From: Streptomyces sp. NRRL F-5123
GTDB taxonomy: Bacteria; Actinomycetota; Actinomycetes; Streptomycetales; Streptomycetaceae
Length of the DNA: 64,000 bases
NCBI RefSeq assembly: GCF_000721495.1
Contig: NZ_JOHY01000030.1
Coordinates: forward strand, 13,544 to 77,543
Direction of reading: 5' to 3'
How positions within the stretch are numbered: the first letter of the stretch is position 1; each line of letters begins with the position of its first letter. Position numbers and translations under genes: made by a program. The notes below the pieces were generated by a model. That model was not told the origin of the DNA, did not search any database, and worked only from the letters and a program-made list of their open reading frames with translations. Shown here piece after piece: positions 37,566 through 44,764 of this stretch.

Positions 37566-38135
37566 TCAGGCCTCGTGATTGTTTTCCGAGAGACGGGGGC
37601 CGGGGAGTAGCAGATCTCTGCCTGGGTGGCCATCGCCCGTCACAGAACCCGAAACACCGAGGTCCACGCGGGCGGACTCGTGGAAGGCGTTGATCGCCGC
37701 GAAGACCTCGCGGTTGCGGTCGCGCCAGTCCGCGAGGGTGCCGGGCTGCTTGCCGGTGGCCTGCCAGTCGACCGCGCGGGAGGCCGCGTTGAGGGTGTGG
37801 GCGGCCTCGATGACCTCGTCGCCGGCCAGGAGCATGATGCGTTCGAACGCGCGGCCTTGTAAGCGGATGGCGTCGGCGAGTTGGGCGCGGAGCTGGGGCT
37901 CGGGGTCGTCGCTCTCGCGGATGCCCTCGCGGTGCTCGTACAGCTCGACCGCGAGGAAGACGGCGGCGCGGACGCGGTCGACGTAGTTCTCGTAGGCGTC
38001 GAGCTTGCGGTCGTCCCAGCGGGTCAGCAGCTCGCGGCGGATCTTCTGGCGCTCGGACCAGTAGTTGGTGACGTACGTCGTCATGGCGCCGAGGAGGACA
38101 GCCGCGATCGTTAAGAGCTGTTCGGACGTGCCCAT
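37566..38135 (-). CDS. Membrane-anchored protein of unknown function
   Basis: 189 residues from the ATG at 38135. One N-terminal helix (LLTIAAVLLGAMTTYVTNYW) and then a charged domain (RREWDDRKLDAYENYVDRVRAAVF-type helices, HTLNAASRAVDWQATGKQPGTL). It has the same one-helix plus cytosolic helical domain layout as the gene at 36733, so the two may work as a pair. A TCAAGA-N2-TCTTGA palindrome lies just upstream at 38159. Confidence 0.75.
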   Translation of the reverse strand: MGTSEQLLTIAAVLLGAMTTYVTNYWSERQKIRRELLTRWDDRKLDAYENYVDRVRAAVFLAVELYEHREGIRESDDPEPQLRAQLADAIRLQGRAFERIMLLAGDEVIEAAHTLNAASRAVDWQATGKQPGTLADWRDRNREVFAAINAFHESARVDLGVSGSVTGDGHPGRDLLLPGPRLSENNHEA

Positions 38136-38158
38136 GGCGTTCCCCCGCCCCCGAGTCA

Positions 38159-38172
38159 TCAAGACGTCTTGA
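38159..38172. promoter_or_regulatory. GntR-type palindrome between the membrane protein and FkbM genes
   Basis: Perfect TCAAGACGTCTTGA. It lies between the divergent starts at 38135 and 38241. The same arms (TCAAGA-N2-TCTTGA) recur at 44340-44353 in the promoter region of the third GntR gene, which suggests that this regulator also controls the divergent pair here. Confidence 0.7.
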
Positions 38173-38240
38173 GGATTTTAGGGGGCCTGGCAGGGCACGG
38201 TGTTACGGTCTGGCCAGGACGGCGTTGGAGAGGCGATCGG

Positions 38241-39164
38241 ATGAGCAGCCCCATCTCAGAGGCACTGGTCACGATCGGGCGGTACTACGTCCGCACCGGG
38301 TCGGACGCGTTCGGTGCGGCAGTGTTGGCCGGTCGCTACCTCAACCCGCACCTGCGGGACGAGCCACGGAAGCGGGTGACCGACACAACGTTCGGTGCAC
38401 GTTTCGCCGTTGACACCCAGGACCTCATCCAGCGCTACATATACCTGTTCGGGGTGTGGGAGCCGCGGATGACGCGGTGGCTCCAGCGCAGGCTCAAGCC
38501 CGGGGACACCTTCGTGGATGTCGGCGCCAACATCGGCTACTTCAGCGTGCTGGCCTCCGGGCTCGTCGGCCCGCGCGGGCGGGTCGTCGCGATCGAGGCG
38601 TCGCAGGACTTCACGCGCCGCCTGGCGCAGAATGCTGCCCTCAACGGCTGCGACAACATCCGCGTCGCCCAGACCGCAGTCTCCGACAGGCAGCAGACGC
38701 TGACCTTCGTCCTCTCCAGCTCCGCGAACATGGGCGCGAACAGCATCGTGCCGTGGGACGGACCGGTGGAGTCGACGTTCGAGATCGAGGCCTTCCCGCT
38801 TCCGGACGTCCTCGAAGCCGAGGAGATCGCCACCGCCCGCGTCATCAAGATCGATGTCGAGGGCGCGGAGGGCAGTGTCGTACGCGGTATGGCTCCGCTG
38901 CTGAACCGGCTGCGCCCCGACGCCGAAATCACCGTCGAGGTGACGCCCGACCGCATGGAGCAACTCGGCGACTCCGTCGACGAACTCCTCGGAACCATGC
39001 GCGAACACGGCTTCCACGTCTACCGGTTGGCGAACGAGTACGCGGCATCCTCGTACCCGAGAGCCCTGCGCGGGCGCGCCGCAGTACCGATCCGATGGAA
39101 CGGCCCGATCGACGGCGAGAGCGACCTCATCTTCTCCCGCGTCGACGCCAAGAGGCTGCCGTAA
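38241..39164 (+). CDS. FkbM-family SAM-dependent methyltransferase
   Basis: 307 residues from the ATG at 38241 with GGAG-AGG upstream. SAM motif I is FVDVGANIGYFSVLA near residue 94, followed by VVAIEASQDF (motif II). The later IKIDVEGAEGSVVRGM near residue 203 is the typical FkbM segment. Family members O-methylate hydroxyls on natural products or glycans. It sits in the element beside membrane proteins and 3.6 kb from a glycosyltransferase, so a glycan or natural product substrate is plausible but unproven. Confidence 0.9.
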   Translation: MSSPISEALVTIGRYYVRTGSDAFGAAVLAGRYLNPHLRDEPRKRVTDTTFGARFAVDTQDLIQRYIYLFGVWEPRMTRWLQRRLKPGDTFVDVGANIGYFSVLASGLVGPRGRVVAIEASQDFTRRLAQNAALNGCDNIRVAQTAVSDRQQTLTFVLSSSANMGANSIVPWDGPVESTFEIEAFPLPDVLEAEEIATARVIKIDVEGAEGSVVRGMAPLLNRLRPDAEITVEVTPDRMEQLGDSVDELLGTMREHGFHVYRLANEYAASSYPRALRGRAAVPIRWNGPIDGESDLIFSRVDAKRLP

Positions 39165-39172
39165 GCCCGTCC

Positions 39173-39242
39173 GTCTGAACGCACTGCACCCTCCGTCGCC
39201 GCGACGGGCCTGCGGCGGGCGGAGGGAGCGGTGCGTTCAGAC
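39173..39242. terminator. Terminator between FkbM gene and the convergent operon
   Basis: Long inverted repeat: GTCTGAACGCAC at 39173-39184 pairs with GTGCGTTCAGAC at 39231-39242, with CCCTCCG/CGGAGGG inside. Useful in both directions, because the genes on the right are transcribed toward it. Confidence 0.75.
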
Positions 39243-39409
39243 GTGCCGGCGGGTGGGCGTGGCGGCGCCGGGGCTGCGAGGTATCGCCAGGTCGGCGCGG
39301 GTGTCCGAAGACGTCGTTGAGGCTACGGACCGACGTGATTCCGGGGCCTCGGCGGACGGAGAGCCAAACGCGTGCCAGAGCGGCCTTACGTCCGGCGGGA
39401 CGTGGGGCC

Positions 39410-39736
39410 TCATGCGGTCGCCTTCCACGCCGGGTCGTCCAGCGTCACGACAGCCCATACCCGCTTGCCCACGCCCTCGCGCGGCCCGACGCCCCACTCC
39501 CCGCCGGTCAGTGCGTGGACGAGGGCGAGGCCACGGCCCGACTCGGCCTCCGTCGAGAGGGGCTGCACGCGCGGCTTCGCGTCGTCCGCGTCGTGGACCT
39601 CGATACGGATCCCCTTCGGCAGCCGCTCGTACCGCGTCTCGACCTCGCCGTCCGGCGGGGCGTCAGCGTGCTGGAGAGCGTTAGCCAGCAACTCCGAGAG
39701 GACGAGCTCGGCGCGGTCGGCGAGGTCGTCCAACTC
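39410..39736 (-). pseudogene. HATPase anti-sigma-like domain, downstream of an in-frame stop
   Basis: Bacterial histidine-kinase-like ATPase domain (SpoIIAB/RsbW type). The N-box is ELVLSELLANALQHA and the GLAL-type ATP lid is ESGRGLALVHAL. The domain's first strand/helix (GTARHDLRLVLAA) lies at the end of the upstream protein, and a single TGA (39737-39739) separates them in the same frame. With Trp at that codon the fold would be continuous. Some product could start at TTG 39733, but it would lack the N-terminal helix. Confidence 0.75.
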
Positions 39737-40150
39737 TCAGGCCGCCAGCACTAGGCGGAGGTCGTGCCGCGCCGTACCGACGCAACGGAGGTCGTACAGC
39801 CAGCGCTTGACGTACGGGGACGTCGCCGTGCCGGAGGCCGTGTACAGGCCGCGGTTGAGGGCCAGTTGGAGGACGTCGCCGAGCGATTCGCGAAGCCGTA
39901 CAGCGGCGAAGCGGACGGCGTCGCGGTCCGCGCGCGGGTCGTCGAGGACGGACGCGGCGACGTCCCAGACGGAGCGGGCCGAGTCGAACTGCTGGCGCTC
40001 GATGTCGTCCGCCAGGCGGGAAAGGTAGCCGTCGCCAGCGACGAGGTGAGCGGGGCGTCCCTCGGGGCCCTGCCACGGCAGGCGGCGGAGGATGCGGTCC
40101 GGCGGGGGCTCGGGCGGCTCGTAGACGGTGGTCTGGGGGATCTCGGTCAT
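39737..40150 (-). CDS. Unknown protein fused to the start of a HATPase domain
   Basis: 137 residues ending at the in-frame TGA. The first ~100 residues (MTEIPQTTVYEPPEPPPDRILRRLPW...) match the start of a short protein I know only as a conserved Streptomyces hypothetical near GntR genes. The last ~25 belong to the HATPase domain that continues after the stop. ATG at 40150 overlaps the GntR stop (ATGA). Function unknown. Confidence 0.7.
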   Translation of the reverse strand: MTEIPQTTVYEPPEPPPDRILRRLPWQGPEGRPAHLVAGDGYLSRLADDIERQQFDSARSVWDVAASVLDDPRADRDAVRFAAVRLRESLGDVLQLALNRGLYTASGTATSPYVKRWLYDLRCVGTARHDLRLVLAA

Positions 40151-40833
40151 GGGTGTGCTTTCTGGTCAGGGGCGACGGGGGTGGTGAGGGCGACCGCCGC
40201 GCGGTCGCCGGGGAGTACGAGGAGCGCGTAGCCGAGGATGTGGCCGTCTGCACTGGTGAAGGTGCGCTCGATCGCTAGGACGGGCGTACGGATGCCGACT
40301 CGCAGCGACTGCACTTCCGCCGTGGTGGGGTATCTGGCGGTGGCTTGGTCGGTGCTGGTCGTGACGGGTACGCCGACGGCGGTGAGGAGGTCGGCGCCCC
40401 AGGGCGTGGCGGCCGTGCTTTGCGGCTCGGGTGTGCGGGGGACGTAGACGTGGGCGAGGACGTACGGGGTCTCGCCGCGGTGGGTGAGGCAGACGTACTC
40501 GGTCAGCGGGGCGCCCGGCGACGTACCAAGTCGGCTGGCCAGGTGTGGCGTTGCGACGGTGACCGCGGAGCTGAGCCTCGTGTGGGCGCCGTTGAGGTCC
40601 GCGAGGTACGTGATCCGCTCGGGCGGAGCGCTGACGAAGTTGCCGCGGCCCTGGAACTTGGCCACCAGGCCCTCCGCCCGGAGGACTTCGAGTGCGTCGC
40701 GCAGAGTCGGCGTGCTCACCCCGTACTGGGCGGAGAGCCGACTCTCGGGCGGGAGTCGGGTGCCGACTTGATAGGTGCCGTTCGCGATGAGGCAGCGGAG
40801 ATCGTCGGCCACTTGCTCGTAGCGCGCGGTCAT
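40147..40833 (-). CDS. GntR-family regulator, UTRA type (first of three)
   Basis: 228 residues from the ATG at 40833. The N-terminal wHTH (ESRLSAQYGVSTPTLRDALEVLRAEGLVAKFQGRGNFV) and C-terminal UTRA domain (LTEYVCLTHRGETPYVLAHVYVP) are typical. The stop overlaps the next gene by ATGA and its start overlaps the stop of the upstream gene at 40830. It is part of a tightly packed minus-strand operon of five reading frames. Confidence 0.9.
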   Translation of the reverse strand: MTARYEQVADDLRCLIANGTYQVGTRLPPESRLSAQYGVSTPTLRDALEVLRAEGLVAKFQGRGNFVSAPPERITYLADLNGAHTRLSSAVTVATPHLASRLGTSPGAPLTEYVCLTHRGETPYVLAHVYVPRTPEPQSTAATPWGADLLTAVGVPVTTSTDQATARYPTTAEVQSLRVGIRTPVLAIERTFTSADGHILGYALLVLPGDRAAVALTTPVAPDQKAHP

Positions 40834-41081
40834 GGGGCCGCGCCCACTGTGCCGGGCGCCAACTCGCCACGTCGACGGGCCCACTCCTCGGCGTTCAGAA
40901 CGTACGGGCGGAGCAGCGGCCCGTCGTCGTCCCAGGCGTACGGGTGCGGGCGGCGGACGGGTAACGCCCGCTCGGTGCCGGCCGGGGCGGCGGTGATCCG
41001 GTGGGTGCCCTGGGCCGGGAGGCGGGCCGGGAGGAGCTGCCGGGTGAGCCAGACGGCAGCTATGCGGATGAGCTGGAACAA
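40830..41081 (-). CDS. Small unknown protein with PLLRPYV motif
   Basis: 83 residues from a TTG start. The C-terminal GPLLRPYVLNAEEWARRRGELA motif is conserved in a family of small Streptomyces hypothetical proteins often next to GntR genes. Basic Arg/Pro-rich middle. Overlaps the GntR gene start by four bases. Function unknown. Confidence 0.65.
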   Translation of the reverse strand: MFQLIRIAAVWLTRQLLPARLPAQGTHRITAAPAGTERALPVRRPHPYAWDDDGPLLRPYVLNAEEWARRRGELAPGTVGAAP

Positions 41082-41091
41082 CGGTTGTCTC

Positions 41092-41334
41092 CTACGGCAG
41101 TTGCGTGCGTCGGATGACGGCCCAGATGCGCCGACCGGTCCCGCCGTCGGACGAGCCGAACTCGTCGGCGTCCTCCAGGGCGGCGAGCACGTCCGGCCAT
41201 GCCTCCTCGGAGAGCGGGCCGGGAAGGTGGGCCTCGACGACCGTCCGATCGGCGTACTCCGTCACCTCGGGCGCCAGACCTGCGGCGACGAGACGGGCAA
41301 TGAGGTCCGCGGTACAGGCGTCGCGTGGCGGCAC
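41092..41334 (-). CDS. Small unknown protein
   Basis: 80 residues, GTG start. Acidic, with no domain recognised (RDACTADLIARLVAAGL, then SEEAWPDVLAALEDADEFG). First gene of the minus-strand operon that leads into the first GntR gene; its promoter lies in the divergent region with the operators at 41374-41404. Confidence 0.65.
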   Translation of the reverse strand: MPPRDACTADLIARLVAAGLAPEVTEYADRTVVEAHLPGPLSEEAWPDVLAALEDADEFGSSDGGTGRRIWAVIRRTQLP

Positions 41335-41373
41335 AAGGCGTCCTCCGTTGCCGACTGGGCACTCTCAGTGAAG

Positions 41374-41404
41374 CTAGTTAACTAGATTAGAGCTAGTGGA
41401 CTAG
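41374..41404. promoter_or_regulatory. Twin GntR operators in the divergent promoter region
   Basis: CTAGTTAACTAG (41374-41385, perfect) and CTAGTGGACTAG (41393-41404, CTAGT-GG-ACTAG) lie between the divergent small gene at 41092-41334 and the second GntR gene. A TTAACT/TAGATT pair, 18 bases apart, overlaps both sites and would place transcription close to the ATG. Autorepression is likely. Confidence 0.7.
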
Positions 41405-41413
41405 ATTGTCCAC

Positions 41414-42169
41414 ATGCCTGACCAGCCGCCGTATCTCCGCGTCGCCGACCTGCTCCGCGCCCGGATCGCGAGCAACGAGTGGACGCCCGGCGACCGCCTG
41501 CCCTCGCGCGCCGAGCTGGGGCAGGAGTACGGGGTCGGCGAGAACGTCATACGGCGCGCGCAGGAGATGCTGATCTCCGTGGGCGTCCTGGAGGGCCGCG
41601 CCGGCTCGGGAACGTACGTGGCCGAGCCACGCGAACGGCTGCGCATCGTGCGCTCCCTCTACCGCGAGCAGGCGGGCGGCTCGCCCTTCGCCGCGGACAT
41701 GGCGGCGCTCGGGCGCCGCGGGACGTGGGAGAGCCGCACCGAAGCGAAGGTGCCGGCCCCGGCCGACATCGCCACCCGACTCGGCATCGCCGAGGGTGAG
41801 TTGTGCGTGCGCACGGCGTACGAGTTCCTGGCGGATGGCAAGCCGGTGCAGTTGTCGACGAGTTGGGAGCCGTACGCCCTGACGGCGGGCACGCTCGTCG
41901 TCCTCCCGGAGGCCGGTCCGCACGCGGGCGTCGGCGTCGTCCGCCGCATGGCGGAGATCGGCGTCACCGTGACCCGTGCGGTGGAGCGGCCGGAGCCGCG
42001 GGCGGTGACGCCGGAGGAGGCCACGCTCCTGGGCGTCCAGCGCGGCACACTGGCCACGCACATCCAGCGGACGTACTACGCCGAGGACGGGCGGGCGGTG
42101 GAGACGGCGGACGTGGTGGTGCCCTCATCCGTGTGCGAGATCGTCTACGAGGTGCCGGTCTCTCCGTGA
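41414..42169 (+). CDS. GntR-family regulator, UTRA type (second)
   Basis: 251 residues. wHTH near residues 10-50 (PGDRLPSRAELGQEYGVGENVIRRAQEMLISVGVLEGRAGSGTYV) and UTRA-like C-terminal domain. ATG at 41414 has no visible ribosome site, and the -10 candidate TAGATT is only seven bases upstream, so a leaderless transcript is likely. Operators CTAGT-N2-ACTAG overlap the promoter. Confidence 0.9.
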   Translation: MPDQPPYLRVADLLRARIASNEWTPGDRLPSRAELGQEYGVGENVIRRAQEMLISVGVLEGRAGSGTYVAEPRERLRIVRSLYREQAGGSPFAADMAALGRRGTWESRTEAKVPAPADIATRLGIAEGELCVRTAYEFLADGKPVQLSTSWEPYALTAGTLVVLPEAGPHAGVGVVRRMAEIGVTVTRAVERPEPRAVTPEEATLLGVQRGTLATHIQRTYYAEDGRAVETADVVVPSSVCEIVYEVPVSP

Positions 42170-42284
42170 ACCGTCGCCCATTGGGCGCGCCAGGGTTGGC
42201 ACGTCACGAATTGGGTGGTTGGCCCCGTCGCTGAGCACCACAATGGTGGGGTTCCGACTGGGCTAGGCAGGGCCGGGGGGCAAG

Positions 42285-42590
42285 GTGCAGTGGCAGCTTT
42301 GGCGGGAAGCCGTCCTCGTTGGTGAGCTCAGTGAGTACGGCTGCGATCAGCCTTTCTTCCTCGCGCGCTTCACCCCTGGCCCTGGCTGGGAAAACGAGAG
42401 GGAACTGTTCGAGGCGTTGGCGGCCGCCAGATCCCCGGACCCGGACGGATCTCAGTTCGTCGCCGCGATCAAGCCGCTTCAGGGCCTGGAACTCAGGCCG
42501 GCTGAGGCTGACAGCCAGGCCCCACCGTTGCGAGTGTTCAGAAACTGTGTACTGCACATCAACGGGTCACAGGCGCGGCTTCGTTACTGA
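42285..42590 (+). CDS. Unknown small protein
   Basis: 101 residues, no recognised family. Amino-acid composition is ordinary rather than the Arg/Pro/Ala-rich look of shadow frames (WREAVLVGELSEYGCDQPFFLARF). Located after the GntR gene. Moderate confidence that it is real. Confidence 0.6.
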   Translation: MQWQLWREAVLVGELSEYGCDQPFFLARFTPGPGWENERELFEALAAARSPDPDGSQFVAAIKPLQGLELRPAEADSQAPPLRVFRNCVLHINGSQARLRY

Positions 42591-42743
42591 CCATCGGCTA
42601 TGAAGCCTCACCCGGTCCGGACTTCACGCCTTCCGACACTCGTCCGAAGTCCGGCAGACGTAGCCCCGTCAAGCCCGTCGGGTGCGACACTCCGCGCTCG
42701 CCCACCGAGCACATGTCAGGCGCACGGCGGCAGCCCTGGCCTG

Positions 42744-43508
42744 CTACAAGTCCGTTTGGCGGGCTAGTACCTCGGCTCTGGCCTGAATGACCGCCATGCG
42801 GGCGTCGCGCTCGGCCGCGTCCGTGTGGCTGGCCTGGGCCGTGGCCTGGCCCTCCCACTTGCGGTAAAGGAGGCCGTACTCGCGGGTGAAGTGGCCCGGG
42901 GACACCGCGTTGAGGGCCAGGAGGAGGCCGGTGTCCTCGGAGGCGGGGAGGGCCATCCAGCCGCCCAGGGCGAGGAGGAGGTCGCGGCGGGTGAAGAGGG
43001 TCGCCGGGTGGACCTGGGCGCGGTAGCCGTTGGCCTTCCAGTAGTCGAAGACCACGCCGCGGGCGAGGGGGCCGTCGTCCGGGTCGCCGTCGAAGCCGGC
43101 CGTCGAGCCGTCGGGGAGCAGGTCCAGGACGCGGGAGGTCGTCCAGCCGAGGGCGGGGTCGGCTTCGAGGAGGGCGAGGTCGCGGGCCAGGGCGCCGGGG
43201 GTCAGCTGGTCGTCAGCGTCGAGCACCTTCACGTACGGGCCGGACGTGTACGCCAGCGCCAACGTGCGGGTCACGCCGGGGCCGCCGGGGCGGCCCTGGT
43301 GGAAGGTGACGCGCGGGTCGTCCGGCACGTGGGGGCGTACGGCGTCGCTGAATCCGTCCTCCTGGACGATCCAGTGCCACTCCCAGCCCTCGGGCAGCTC
43401 CTGCGCGCACAGCGACTTGTACGCGTCCGCGAGGTACGGCGCCGACGGGGCGTGCACGGCCGTGATGACGTCTATGCGGCGCTCCCGGCGATCCGCCACC
43501 GCGGTCAC
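42744..43508 (-). CDS. Family 2 glycosyltransferase
   Basis: 254 residues from the GTG at 43508, which overlaps the upstream GntR stop by GTGA. N-terminal IDVITAVHAPSAPYLADAYKSL (GT-A fold start) and the DxD-like nucleotide-sugar site VLDADDQLTPGALARDLALLE near residue 100. The C-terminal part is helical, with YLLYRKWEGQATA-like charged helix. Acceptor and sugar donor unknown. Cotranscribed with the third GntR gene, which suggests ligand-controlled expression. Confidence 0.88.
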   Translation of the reverse strand: MTAVADRRERRIDVITAVHAPSAPYLADAYKSLCAQELPEGWEWHWIVQEDGFSDAVRPHVPDDPRVTFHQGRPGGPGVTRTLALAYTSGPYVKVLDADDQLTPGALARDLALLEADPALGWTTSRVLDLLPDGSTAGFDGDPDDGPLARGVVFDYWKANGYRAQVHPATLFTRRDLLLALGGWMALPASEDTGLLLALNAVSPGHFTREYGLLYRKWEGQATAQASHTDAAERDARMAVIQARAEVLARQTDL

Positions 43509-44293
43509 CACCTTTCCAGTGGGGTGACGAAGGTCAGTTCCGTGCGGTCGGCCGGCAGGCGGACGAAGGAGTGCTCCACGACGCGGCCGGTCGTGTCGTA
43601 GGACGTCTTGCCGAGGATCAGCAGGGCCGAGCCCGAGGGGAGGCCCAGTTCGTACGCCTCGTCGGGGGACGGCGGGCGGGCGAGGACGCGTTCCTCTATC
43701 CGGTCCAGCTCGATGCCGATGGTGTGCAGCTGGTTCTGCGTGCCGCCGGGCCAGGGCTCGTTCGACGCATCGAGGAGGGCGGGGTTGGCGGCGACCATGT
43801 CCCGTACGAGGTAGGACTCGACCAGGCTGAAGGGGTGCTCCTCGGCCCGGTAGCGGGTGCGGTAGGTGCGCTCGACCATGACCGTGCCGACCGGGACGTC
43901 GAAGATCTCGGCCAGCTCCTCGCCTGCCTCGACCTCGTCGTATTCGGCGTGGAAGACCAGATCGTCTATGTCGAGGCCGGTGTCGTGCTCGGTCGCGCCG
44001 GTCTGTTTGCGCTGGTCCTCGGGTTCGAGGGCGCGGTCCTTCTCCCACTGGTGGCGGAGGTTGGTGCGCAGCACGGGGGTCCGCAGCTTGCGGACGAAGT
44101 TGCCGCGGCCGTGTTGCTTCTCGATCAGGCCCTCGGCCTGGAGCAGCCCGAGCGCTTGGCGAAGGGTCGGCAGGGAGTTGCCGTAGTGGTCCGCCATCGT
44201 CGTCTCCGACGGGAGGCGGTCGCCCTGGGCCAGCTCACCTGCGCGGATGCGGTCTCGGAGATCGTCTGCGATCCGTTCGTACGCCTTGGCCAC
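43505..44293 (-). CDS. GntR-family regulator, UTRA type (third)
   Basis: 262 residues, GTG start at 44293. The wHTH is QGDRLPSETTMADHYGNSLPTLRQALGLLQAEGLIEKQHGRGNFV (residues ~22-66). The UTRA C-terminal domain contains ERTYRTRYRAEEHPFSLVESYLV. Three TCAAGA/TCTTGA sites lie directly upstream (44340-44429). The glycosyltransferase stop overlaps its end. Confidence 0.9.
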   Translation of the reverse strand: MAKAYERIADDLRDRIRAGELAQGDRLPSETTMADHYGNSLPTLRQALGLLQAEGLIEKQHGRGNFVRKLRTPVLRTNLRHQWEKDRALEPEDQRKQTGATEHDTGLDIDDLVFHAEYDEVEAGEELAEIFDVPVGTVMVERTYRTRYRAEEHPFSLVESYLVRDMVAANPALLDASNEPWPGGTQNQLHTIGIELDRIEERVLARPPSPDEAYELGLPSGSALLILGKTSYDTTGRVVEHSFVRLPADRTELTFVTPLERW

Positions 44294-44339
44294 CGGCTCA
44301 CCGTCCTGATCGTCGGGCGGGCCTCAGCATAGCAAGTCC

Positions 44340-44429
44340 TCAAGAGGTCTTGACGAGTTGAGGAGTGCGGGTTCATAGCGCTGACTACTCATCAAGAGGA
44401 CTTGAGGACATGATCTCTTGAGGTCTTGA
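44340..44429. promoter_or_regulatory. Triple TCAAGA/TCTTGA sites at the divergent GntR promoter
   Basis: Sites at 44340-44353 (TCAAGAGGTCTTGA, perfect), 44392-44405 (TCAAGAGGACTTGA, one mismatch) and 44416-44429 (two TCTTGA copies in direct orientation). They lie between the third GntR gene (start 44293) and the transfer leader gene (44483). A fourth match is at 38159-38172. Confidence 0.75.
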
Positions 44430-44482
44430 TGAGTTGCGCATACCCGAGCACGTCCCTCGCCACGTCCGACCTGGGAGTTTCC

Positions 44483-44764
44483 GTGTGTACGACCCGAGAC
44501 CGCCTCTCCGGCGGTGACGTCGACCCCGCGTTACGCGGCGGCGACGACCTCTACCTCGACCTCTTCCGCGGGCCGACCGACCGTGACGAGCCCGCCGTCG
44601 AGCGGGCCGCCCGGCTCGCTGCGGCGCGCGACATCCTCGCCGAGCTGCTGCGGGAGGGCGTGCACGACGCCGTCGCTCGGGAGCACGCCCGATTCGCGCT
44701 GCTGACGGCCGCCGGGCCGGTCGTCGTGGTCCTTGAGCGGCGCCAGGTGGGGGAGGCGGCGTGA
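44483..44764 (+). CDS. Small leader protein of the transfer operon
   Basis: 93 residues from the GTG at 44483, chosen because GGGAG lies five bases upstream; an ATG at 44426 is also in frame. Acidic, with no family recognised. Its stop overlaps the next start (GTGA), so translation is coupled to the SpdB-like gene. Confidence 0.65.
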   Translation: MCTTRDRLSGGDVDPALRGGDDLYLDLFRGPTDRDEPAVERAARLAAARDILAELLREGVHDAVAREHARFALLTAAGPVVVVLERRQVGEAA

